Shown here: positions 34,390 through 41,698 of the stretch, one piece after another
Numbering within the stretch: the first letter of the stretch is position 1
How the letters are laid out: the number at the start of each line of letters is the position of its first letter
Source of the DNA: Clostridiaceae bacterium UBA6085
GTDB taxonomy: Bacteria > Bacillota > Clostridia > Clostridiales > Clostridiaceae
Assembly: GCA_002428605.1 (NCBI GenBank)
Contig: DIXH01000028.1
Span: forward strand, 1 to 54,182
Direction: 5' to 3'
Length of the DNA stretch: 54,182 bases
The notes under the pieces: generated by a model
What the model was told of the DNA's origin: nothing
Database searches by the model: none
The model's input: the letters and a program-made list of their open reading frames with translations, nothing else
Translations under genes and position numbers: made by a program

Positions 34390-35055
34390 TTAACCTATCT
34401 CGTATTTCTTCATCTTGTAGTAAAGCGTGTTTCTGCCTATGCCAAGAGTCCTTGCCATTTTGGATATGTTCCACTTAAGGGCTTCACCTGCGTTTATTAT
34501 CGCAAACTTCTCATATTCCTCCAGGGTTATCGGTGCATCCTTGGCGAGAGCTTCCCTTGAATGAATCGTCGTCTTGTCGAAGCCCTGAGCCTTCAGATAC
34601 GCATCATTAAGCGTAGTGTCTGCTATCTCTCCGATCCTCTCTACAAGTTCATCCTCATTGAGTTCAGTGTAGAAGAATACAACTATCCCCTTCATGTAGC
34701 CCGCAGAAAATACAGGAACTGCGCAGGCTATGGCTCCGGAGTTAAGTCTCCTTGTTATCGGTTTCTTCCTGTCCCTGGCTTCTTTGGATATGCAGCCAAG
34801 AAGTGTGTTCTCGGACAGCTTCTGATTGACCCTTGTGTCCCTGATTATCGGAAGTCTTGCTATGTCCTTCTTTTCTTCATGTGTTATCCTCAGGTCTTCC
34901 GAAACTATGAAGGTGGCATTGCATTTCATGGGAATAAAGCCCTCAGGATCTACCTCTTCGAGAAGGTTCTCGAGCTCAGATTCCCTCAGACCATGATATG
35001 TGTCGGAATTGTTAATTCCAAAACCAGTCCTGTTTGCAGCATCCATTAAGTCCAC
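34390..35055 (-). CDS. Orphan regulator with sensory domain and Fis-type HTH
   Basis: A protein of about 221 residues. The N-terminal 150 residues form an alpha/beta sensory domain of GAF-like look (GYMKGIVVFFYTELNEDELV). The C-terminal end is a clear Fis/HTH_8 helix-turn-helix (EALKWNISKMARTLGIGRNT followed by LYYKMKKYEI). This layout matches AcoR/PrpR-type activators without their AAA+ sigma-54 domain, so it probably binds DNA as a repressor or simple activator. Start is uncertain: GTG 35055 (AAGGA 6 bases upstream), with TTG 35058 and ATG 35046 as alternatives. No neighbouring target gene is obvious. Confidence 0.82.
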   Translation of the reverse strand: MDLMDAANRTGFGINNSDTYHGLRESELENLLEEVDPEGFIPMKCNATFIVSEDLRITHEEKKDIARLPIIRDTRVNQKLSENTLLGCISKEARDRKKPITRRLNSGAIACAVPVFSAGYMKGIVVFFYTELNEDELVERIGEIADTTLNDAYLKAQGFDKTTIHSREALAKDAPITLEEYEKFAIINAGEALKWNISKMARTLGIGRNTLYYKMKKYEIG

Positions 35056-35295
35056 CAACTTTCCTTATATATTGATAATATATTAACGAAAGTTAGTTTT
35101 CAAGTCAATTTATGACAAAAGTCAATAATTAGCACGATTGCAGAAATCAGATAAAATATTAGGCAAATCTTCATTTACAGGGATTTCTGTTGTGAAATCC
35201 ATTTTCAATAAAGGTCTGCCCACTTAAACATGTACTAAATTCGGTAAAAACTGCCAACTGCTGATACAGTCTTCATGTTTATGGATTGTTCATTT

Positions 35296-36096
35296 TCAGC
35301 CCAGATTTGAAGAAACCAGACCAAGACTAACAAGAGCCTTGAGAACACCCTCCTTGTCCACATCCTCTGTTATATGGTCAGCCTCTTCCTTCAGGATATC
35401 ACAGGCGTTTCCCATGGCGATGCTTACATCTACCACGCTGAATAGCGTCCTGTCATTCATCCCGTCACCGAAAGCATAGGTCTCATGGTCCTCACCGAAG
35501 TGCCTCCTTACCGCAAGCGCACCCTCAGCCTTGGAGCTTGATGTGAACAGTACGTCGTAGGCTCTGTAGCCCGTCTGCCTTATGAACGTGAATTCGCGAA
35601 GGAATCCCCTTGCCTTTTCCTCCTGCTCCTTGGTGTCCAGGAACATTATGAACATGTTTACTCCCTGGTAATCCCTTGCCCCTGCATCCTTTGCATACTT
35701 TCTGGGCATCTTCGCTAAAGTCACATAATCAACAAGCTCCTTGTCATTAATATGGCTGTAGTAGGAGAACTCTTGAGTTTCAGCAATATACATGATCTTG
35801 TTCTCGTCGAGGAAATCAAGGACCTCTGCAAGCCTGTCTCCTGTAAGGCTTACATTATGGACTATCTCGCCGTCGATTTCAGCATACGCCCCATTGGAAG
35901 TGACATACCCATCCACAGGAAGGCTCCTGATATGGTCGTCCATAACTGAAAGTGCCCTTCCAGAACATAATACGACCTTTCCACCCTTCTGCCTTATCTC
36001 TTCAAACGCCCTTATCGTGGCATCAGACACCTTGTCCTTGCCTATCCTGTATTCCACAAGGGTCCCGTCAATATCAAAAAACACTATCTTCTTCAA
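35296..36096 (-). CDS. Cof-type HAD hydrolase (second copy)
   Basis: A 266-residue HAD phosphatase. Motif I is FFDIDGTLVEY near the start, motif II LCSGRA, motif III lysine SSSKAEGALAV, and motif IV FGDGMNDRTLFSVVD. The C2B-type cap lies between. It is unrelated in detail to the Cof gene at 10.4-11.2 kb (low similarity by eye). TTG start at 36096 has GGAG 8 bases upstream. It is monocistronic; substrate unknown. Confidence 0.92.
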   Translation of the reverse strand: MKKIVFFDIDGTLVEYRIGKDKVSDATIRAFEEIRQKGGKVVLCSGRALSVMDDHIRSLPVDGYVTSNGAYAEIDGEIVHNVSLTGDRLAEVLDFLDENKIMYIAETQEFSYYSHINDKELVDYVTLAKMPRKYAKDAGARDYQGVNMFIMFLDTKEQEEKARGFLREFTFIRQTGYRAYDVLFTSSSKAEGALAVRRHFGEDHETYAFGDGMNDRTLFSVVDVSIAMGNACDILKEEADHITEDVDKEGVLKALVSLGLVSSNLG

Positions 36097-36248
36097 ATCA
36101 TCAACTCCAAAAATCTACTCTGTCCATTTTACCACGAGGATCGTGATTTGGGCCAATAAGTGTGGTCAGGTTCATCACTATGCCATTCCTCAAAAAAAGC
36201 CGCCCCGGCAAAAATGTATCGATATGAATACTGTATTACCGGCTCCAG

Positions 36249-36358
36249 GTGCTGCAAATTACAATTTCCTACACTCCTGATTTATTACCGTTTGCACCTG
36301 TATGTATTTACATAATTGCATATTTTGCAGGTGTATTCTGAAATTGCTGTGATATAAT
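36249..36358 (+). promoter_or_regulatory. DUF554 promoter with repeated AGGTG/GCAAA words
   Basis: An extended -10 TGATATAAT ends at 36358. Upstream the words CAGGTGCTGCAAA (36247-36259), TTTGCACCTG (36291-36300, inverted) and TTTTGCAGGTG (36323-36333) recur. CACCTG and CAGGTG at 36295 and 36328 form an inverted pair. This looks like a multi-site operator, though it could be chance. Confidence 0.4.
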
Positions 36359-36406
36359 ACATGGGTAGGTATAAAGATGCATAAACAAAGGAAGGCGGTC
36401 GTTCAC

Positions 36407-37102
36407 ATGATGCTGGGAAATTTCGTCAACGTAGCGGCGATATTAGGCGGAAGCCTGTTAGGATTCATATTCAAAAAGAAGATAAACAAGCAGACATCTG
36501 CAAGTGTATTCAGGGTCCTTGGACTCTGTGTCATATATATCGGTATCGCAGGAGTTCTGGAGACAAAAAATCCACTGCTTCTCATAATCTCAATGGCTAT
36601 AGGTACTGTTATCGGAGAAACGCTCGATATCGAGGGCTTCCTGGAAAGGATCTCCCAGAGGCTTGAGACAATGCTGAAGGCTGATGAAGGAAGCGGGCTC
36701 AAGGAAGGGTTCCTTACGGCGACACTTCTCTTCTGCGTAGGCTCCATGGCCATAATCGGGCCCATTGAATCAGCACTTACCGGAGACCATACTACGCTAT
36801 TCGCAAAATCCGTACTGGACGGAATTTCCTCCATTGTTTTTGCAGGGACAATCGGTGCTGCCGGAGTAATGCTCTCAACACTCCCACTATTCACCTATCA
36901 GGGCTCCATAGCTATTTTTGCAGGGATACTGAAGCCATTCATGACACCGGAGCTTATCACAGCACTCGCTTCCACCGGATCCCTCATGATCCTGGGGCTT
37001 GGACTTAATATGGTTCTTGATGCGAAGCTCAAGATCTCAAACATGCTTCCGTCACTTCTGGTACCAGTGATCTATTTCTCAGCTCTTTCACTGATAGGCT
37101 AG
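36407..37102 (+). CDS. DUF554 membrane protein
   Basis: A 231-residue integral membrane protein with about six hydrophobic segments. It opens MMLGNFVNVAAILGGSLLGF and has the conserved FCVGSMAIIGPIESALTGDH loop, both typical of DUF554 (YdfK-like), a family of unknown, possibly transport, function. Start ATG 36407 (or 36410) has GGAAGGCGG about 8 bases upstream; the earlier ATG at 36377 lies before that site. A repeated-word element precedes it. Confidence 0.92.
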   Translation: MMLGNFVNVAAILGGSLLGFIFKKKINKQTSASVFRVLGLCVIYIGIAGVLETKNPLLLIISMAIGTVIGETLDIEGFLERISQRLETMLKADEGSGLKEGFLTATLLFCVGSMAIIGPIESALTGDHTTLFAKSVLDGISSIVFAGTIGAAGVMLSTLPLFTYQGSIAIFAGILKPFMTPELITALASTGSLMILGLGLNMVLDAKLKISNMLPSLLVPVIYFSALSLIG

Positions 37103-37150
37103 TCATAAATCTGATGTGGGCACATTTGCTTTAATAACTTCAATCACTAA

Positions 37151-37194
37151 AAATGCCAGCTGGCAGCTTTTCAAGAAGCTTCCAGCTGGCATTT
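37151..37194. terminator. Bidirectional terminator between DUF554 and the esterase
   Basis: Thirteen-bp arms AAATGCCAGCTGG / CCAGCTGGCATTT plus an inner AGCTT/AAGCT stem. The minus-strand side has TTTTTAG, so it mainly ends the esterase operon. Confidence 0.85.
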
Positions 37195-37202
37195 CAATTG
37201 TC

Positions 37203-37955
37203 CTAGATCATTCCTCTGTATTCCAGAAGCCTTTCAAGGAAGTACACTATCTGGACTCTCCACCATGGCCAGTCATGGGCCACTTCATATCCCCAGAAAT
37301 CCACCCATGCAGGTATGTTCTTTTCCCTGAATATTTCTCCGATCAGTCTGGTGTCCCTAATTGATTCAGCTTCGAAAGCTCCCTGACCTACACAGACAAT
37401 GATGTCTCCGTTCCTGTATCTGTCGATATAATATGGGTCATCGATGTTCTTAAGGTAATCAACAGGCGAATTGATGTACACGTTGTAGCCGAAGTCTTCA
37501 CCTACGAAGAATCTTGCATCGTATATGCCGCTGAGAGCTATCGTAGCATCAAACACATCAGGATGCCTGAGGTATATGTTAAGCGCATGAAACGCACCCA
37601 TGCTGCTGCCGTGGGCTATGAACCCGCCGTACCATCCGGTCTGCTCCTTGATAAGCGGCACCAGCTCATCTACTATGAACAGGTCGTACTGGTTGTGTCG
37701 CTTTGCCCTTTCTTCACTTGGCAGCCCGTAGTTGTACCAGCTTTCGGAGTCGACTGAGTCGGGTGTGAATACCCTCACAAGTCCTCTGTCTATGAGATGC
37801 GCAATGGCATCTATCATCTTGAAGTCCTCGAACTCGTAGAACCTTCCTCCTGATGACGGAAATACTATCATAGGTTTGCCGGCATGTCCGTAGCTCTTGA
37901 ACTCGATATCCCTGTTAAGGTTCCTGCTGTAGATCTTCTGATAATTTATCTGCAT
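37203..37955 (-). CDS. Esterase-family alpha/beta hydrolase
   Basis: A 250-residue alpha/beta hydrolase. The nucleophile elbow is AHGSSMGAFHAL near 115-122 (Ser in GSSMG); an acidic residue lies in the GDIIVCVGQGAFEAE region, and the histidine is in VAHDWPWWR near 226. There is no signal peptide, so it is cytosolic, unlike secreted antigen-85-type esterases it otherwise resembles. AGGAGG precedes ATG 37955. It follows the ATP-grasp gene by 40 bases in the same direction and shares its terminator, so the two probably act on one compound, one making and one cleaving an ester or amide. Confidence 0.88.
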   Translation of the reverse strand: MQINYQKIYSRNLNRDIEFKSYGHAGKPMIVFPSSGGRFYEFEDFKMIDAIAHLIDRGLVRVFTPDSVDSESWYNYGLPSEERAKRHNQYDLFIVDELVPLIKEQTGWYGGFIAHGSSMGAFHALNIYLRHPDVFDATIALSGIYDARFFVGEDFGYNVYINSPVDYLKNIDDPYYIDRYRNGDIIVCVGQGAFEAESIRDTRLIGEIFREKNIPAWVDFWGYEVAHDWPWWRVQIVYFLERLLEYRGMI

Positions 37956-37995
37956 TTCTGTTCCTCCTTGGTTCCCTTATGTCATTTTTCTTCTG

Positions 37996-39156
37996 CTATT
38001 TCTTTTCGAGGATGAATTTCACCCTTTCCCTCAGGTCTTCGAATTCCTCAACCCTGAATATGAATGCGTAGTCGCCAAGCGCCTTGGACAATATCTTCGG
38101 TATTTCGCCATGGTAGAGTATCCCGGTATTGTACCTGTACACTACCTCATCCACTGAATTCCTGTAGTTTGCAGTCAGCTTCCTTCCTGTGTATACGCAG
38201 TAGTATTTCCCGAGAAGATCAGCATCATATGCATTTCTTACCACGACCTGGGCATACTGCCTGTACATGTCGACATCGTTGGCAAAGTTCCAGATATCCA
38301 CGGAGTAGCCTCCGGGTGGCCTGATGTTGACCTCCAGAGCCACAAGCTCTCCGAGCTTCGTCCTGAAGAACTCAATATGGAAGAACCTCTCTTTAAGGCC
38401 AAATGCTGCTACAGCCTTCCTTCCCATCTCCTCAAGGTCATCGGGGATCTGCTTCTGCGAATAGTAGAAAATATCAAGGTCTGAGTTCACCACATCCATT
38501 ATACCGTTGCTGAATATGAAGCTTGATGAGAATACAACATCTCCATCCTGGTCGGCCAAGCCGTCATAGCTGTGTATGTCTCCTTCTATGAACTCCTCGA
38601 GTATATATTCTTTTCCCGCCCTGGTGCTGAAGAAATCAGTTACATCCCTGTCGCTTACAAGGAGCATGGTATCCTGAGCCCCTACTCCCATATCAGGCTT
38701 TACGACAACAGGGTAACCATATTCAGCTATGAGGACCTTAGCTTCCTCTTCGTCCGTCACCACCGCACCTCTTGCTACCGGTATACCGCATGACCTGAAG
38801 ACTTCCTTCATCTTCGACTTGTACTTCATCTTGTCCATATCACAGGTCTTCAGCCCATGGACATTGAAGTCGGTGCGCAGCCTTGCATCCTGCATGAGCC
38901 AGTGCTCGTTGTGCGATTCGATCCTGTCGATCTTCCCGTACTTGTGCGTGAAGTACCCTATGGCCTTCAGCATTTCATCATAGTTTTCCATATTCTCTAC
39001 CCTGTAGTATTCCGTAAGGGTCCTTTTAAGGTCGCTGTTCAATTCGTCATACTTATCCTGTCCAAGCCCCAGAACATTCACGCCCTCAGCCTTCAGCCTT
39101 ACGGCGAAGTTTGAATAGCCCCTTGGGAAATTGGGTGATATGAAAACATAGTTCAT
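37996..39156 (-). CDS. ATP-grasp ligase of unknown substrate
   Basis: A 386-residue ATP-grasp enzyme, related to carboxylate-amine ligases. An N-terminal preATP-grasp part (NYVFISPNFPRGYSNFAVRL) is followed by the ATP-binding lysines in YGYPVVVKPDMGVGAQDT near 150, the acidic strand EYILEEFIEGDIHSYDGL, and metal ligands in FFHIEFFRT and ALEVNIRPPGGYS. Such enzymes join a carboxylate to an amine or thiol via acyl phosphate. ATG 39156 has GGAGG about 10 bases upstream. It forms an operon with the esterase gene. The product is unknown; dipeptide or modified-amino-acid synthesis is inference. Confidence 0.88.
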   Translation of the reverse strand: MNYVFISPNFPRGYSNFAVRLKAEGVNVLGLGQDKYDELNSDLKRTLTEYYRVENMENYDEMLKAIGYFTHKYGKIDRIESHNEHWLMQDARLRTDFNVHGLKTCDMDKMKYKSKMKEVFRSCGIPVARGAVVTDEEEAKVLIAEYGYPVVVKPDMGVGAQDTMLLVSDRDVTDFFSTRAGKEYILEEFIEGDIHSYDGLADQDGDVVFSSSFIFSNGIMDVVNSDLDIFYYSQKQIPDDLEEMGRKAVAAFGLKERFFHIEFFRTKLGELVALEVNIRPPGGYSVDIWNFANDVDMYRQYAQVVVRNAYDADLLGKYYCVYTGRKLTANYRNSVDEVVYRYNTGILYHGEIPKILSKALGDYAFIFRVEEFEDLRERVKFILEKK

Positions 39157-39660
39157 TTTAGTCCCGCCTCCCGAATCTTGCCCTGCCTGCAAAGCGCCTG
39201 CCAGACAACTGAATTTTCTTAATTATAGCACGATTTGAGCCCTAACGACAAAAAAAGGAATTTAGTCACATCTGCAGCAGTACTTATTTGCCAGATAATG
39301 CAGCACCTGTTTCTATTTTCAAAAAAACCTCACCCATAGTGCAAACAAATGGAGAAAATAATGAAGATATGAATGGATGAGGATGATTGTAAAAGATTTT
39401 AGCGTGATAGAATTTTATCAACGTGAGGTGTAAAATTGATAATATAGAAGTGATTGGTAAGTGAAGTTTGCGTGAGAGCCTGAGAATAATTCGAAGCACT
39501 TCCTTTGCTGCTGTAGTCTCTTTTTTTCCATGCATGCAGTCTAAATCTGCCAATGATTTGCTTACCATGCAGCTGCAGCTATTTAGAGGTCGTATCCTAA
39601 TGTTGCTGCTGATTGTGACAGCAGCTTAGCTTCATAGAACAGCTACAAGATCTGAAGGAG
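39157..39660. other. Gene-free stretch between the ATP-grasp gene and nitroreductase
   Basis: About 500 bases with no convincing gene. A 94-codon minus-strand frame at 39284-39568 lacks a ribosome site and reads as low-complexity hydrophobic sequence. The promoters of both flanking genes should lie here, but no clear -35/-10 pair was identified. Confidence 0.5.
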
Positions 39661-39667
39661 ATTTATC

Positions 39668-40336
39668 ATGGATATTATGGAAACTGTTAGATCACGACAT
39701 TCTGTAAGGGCATTCACTGACAGGAAAATTGATTCTGATACCGCCAGCATTCTTCAATCATTCATAAGCAAATGCAACGAGGAAAGCGGTCTTGATTTCA
39801 AGCTGGTGCTTGAAGAACCGAATGCACTTGATTGCTTCAAGTCACACCTCAGGAAATTCAGCAATGCGAAAAACTATGTAGTGCTTATCGGAAAAAAGTC
39901 GGATGATCTGGATGAAAAGGTAGGCTACTATGGCGAGAAGGTAGTCTTGAAGGCCACTGAAATGGGACTTGGTACCTGCTGGGTGGTAAGCACGTACAGC
40001 AAGAAAAAATGCGAGTATGCTTTGGAGGATAACGAAAAGCTGGTCGGTATTATCGCATTTGGCTATTCAGATACGCATGGGGTGCCTCATGATATGAAAT
40101 CCGTTGAAGAACTGAGCAGGGTAAACGGAGATATGCCTGATTGGTTCCGCCGCGGCATGGAGGCTGTCAGGTATGCGCCTACATCCTTCAACCAGCAGAA
40201 GTTCCTGTTTTCACTTGATGGAAATACGGTATCAGCAAAAACCGGGATTGGTATCGGCACAAAAATAGATCTTGGAATTGCCAAATGTCATTTTGATCTT
40301 TGTGCTGGCGATGGAGATTGGAAATGGAGCAATTGA
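39668..40336 (+). CDS. Small nitroreductase family protein
   Basis: A 222-residue FMN-dependent reductase of the TM1586-like nitroreductase group. The FMN-binding opening is MDIMETVRSRHSVRAFTDRK; LKATEMGLGTCWV and IIAFGYSD are core motifs; the second half repeats the fold with RYAPTSFNQQKFLFSL and ends CHFDLCAGDGDW. AAGGAG lies 8 bases before the ATG. It is monocistronic. Substrate (quinone, nitro or flavin) is not determined. Confidence 0.9.
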   Translation: MDIMETVRSRHSVRAFTDRKIDSDTASILQSFISKCNEESGLDFKLVLEEPNALDCFKSHLRKFSNAKNYVVLIGKKSDDLDEKVGYYGEKVVLKATEMGLGTCWVVSTYSKKKCEYALEDNEKLVGIIAFGYSDTHGVPHDMKSVEELSRVNGDMPDWFRRGMEAVRYAPTSFNQQKFLFSLDGNTVSAKTGIGIGTKIDLGIAKCHFDLCAGDGDWKWSN

Positions 40337-40380
40337 ATACATTAAATAACCTCTCAATAATCAGCGAGTAATCAACATAA

Positions 40381-40422
40381 GAAACCCGGACCTGGCAATT
40401 TCTGTTGCCAGGTCCGGGTTTC
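40381..40422. terminator. Strong bidirectional terminator between nitroreductase and GerMN gene
   Basis: Perfect 18-bp stem (arms begin GAAACCCGG and end CCGGGTTTC) with a 6-base loop; T residues flank on both strands. Confidence 0.92.
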
Positions 40423-40436
40423 TTCATAATATGGAC

Positions 40437-41522
40437 TTATGGTTCGATCACCTTGCTGTAGTCGACCTTCAGGTACTCATTCTCATCAAGAAGTATATGC
40501 CCCGATTCGTAGGTCTTGTCATCAACTGTCAGCATAACTCTTGTCTCACCATAGAAGTCTCCAAATGTGTTTGTGACGCTCTGCAGTATCATCGCTTCAA
40601 ATTCAGACCCTGCATTCATCTCTGTGACAAATTCCTTCGAAAGGTCGATATATACCATCCCATCATCATTGAGGTACAGGCTGTTGATCTTAGTGTTTGC
40701 ACTGAGTATGTTCGAGTTCTTCTCGGTTCCAACTGCCTTGTATACGTCCTGTAGTACTATCCTCGTTATGCTGTTGGTCTTGAAGGTCACTTCCTTGTTG
40801 ACCCTCAGGAGCTTTGCGTCCACATTCGTGACGTAGAAGGTCATGAGCCTTGTATAAGGCTTGTTCTTAGTGACTGTCTTCAGGCTGGATGAAACCTCGT
40901 CAGTTCCCGGATTGTATACTGTCTTAACCAGCCCCACGCCCTTGGCATAATAGTTTATCGTGTCTCCAGTTGTTCCATCAATCGTGACTTCAACAGCCTT
41001 GTATTCGCCAAATGGGACCTTAACCGTCACATCTACTCCGGTGATCTTACTTACTCTGCCATCCGGAAGAGTCCAGGTCGTTCCCTTCTCTATCGGAGCC
41101 TTTAACAGGATCTCAGGCTTTCCTGAATCCTTCTTGAGGAAGCTTTCCCTGAAGTATGTCTCAGCCCTTGAGAACACTATGCTAATCTCATTATCGTCAG
41201 CTTCAATTACCTTTACTATTTCCGTTCCGCCATTGTTGTCCCTGATCTGTATCCTGTCACCGTCAATGTAGTCTACTGTCCTCGTAAATGTCGCGTACTC
41301 GTTGCCCATTCCTTCAAAAATATATTCCACATCGCCCTCGAACGGAAAGTAGTCCTTTACCGATATAGTCTCAGGTGTTTCCGGCACCGACGGAGTCGAT
41401 GGCGTACTTGGAGATGTAGGAGCATTTGTCGGAGCTACGGTAGGCGTTTCAGGCTTTGCTCCGCATGCGAACAGCAGCATCAGGGCTGTAACCATTCCCA
41501 TTGTCCTTATGATCTTTTTCAT
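40437..41522 (-). CDS. GerMN-domain lipoprotein
   Basis: A 361-residue exported lipoprotein. The signal peptide is IIRTMGMVTALMLLFAC with lipobox LFAC (cysteine at about 20), followed by a Thr/Pro/Ser-rich linker (PTNAPTSPSTPSTPS). A beta-rich middle domain spans about 50-220. The C-terminal GerMN domain (about 225-350) has LYLNDDGMVYIDLSKEFVTE and the ending FGDFYGETRVMLTVD. GerM-type domains occur in spore-germination and cell-envelope proteins. ATG 41522 has AGGGGTG 6 bases upstream. It stands next to the surface-adhesin genes and is monocistronic. Confidence 0.92.
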   Translation of the reverse strand: MKKIIRTMGMVTALMLLFACGAKPETPTVAPTNAPTSPSTPSTPSVPETPETISVKDYFPFEGDVEYIFEGMGNEYATFTRTVDYIDGDRIQIRDNNGGTEIVKVIEADDNEISIVFSRAETYFRESFLKKDSGKPEILLKAPIEKGTTWTLPDGRVSKITGVDVTVKVPFGEYKAVEVTIDGTTGDTINYYAKGVGLVKTVYNPGTDEVSSSLKTVTKNKPYTRLMTFYVTNVDAKLLRVNKEVTFKTNSITRIVLQDVYKAVGTEKNSNILSANTKINSLYLNDDGMVYIDLSKEFVTEMNAGSEFEAMILQSVTNTFGDFYGETRVMLTVDDKTYESGHILLDENEYLKVDYSKVIEP

Positions 41523-41660
41523 TTTCAGCACCCCTCTTATAGGTCCTTTTCTTTACCATAGAAATATCATGGCACTTGTTATGATTCAATTATAGAACAT
41601 GGATACTTGTGAAGGTTACTAACAGTTAACAATCCGGTTCTATTTTCATTGCAATTTAAG

Positions 41661-41682
41661 AGGCCGCCTTTTCAGGCGGCCT
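41661..41682 (-). terminator. Terminator after the 876-residue adhesin gene
   Basis: Perfect 9-bp stem AGGCCGCCT / AGGCGGCCT with TTTC loop, 17 bases after the stop; the following U-tract on the minus strand is weak (CTTAAATT). Confidence 0.65.
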
Positions 41683-41698
41683 AAGGAAGCTATTTATC

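Noticed and set aside
39284..39568. 94-codon minus-strand ORF upstream of nitroreductase
   Set aside because: No ribosome binding site, low-complexity hydrophobic translation, and it occupies the expected promoter region.
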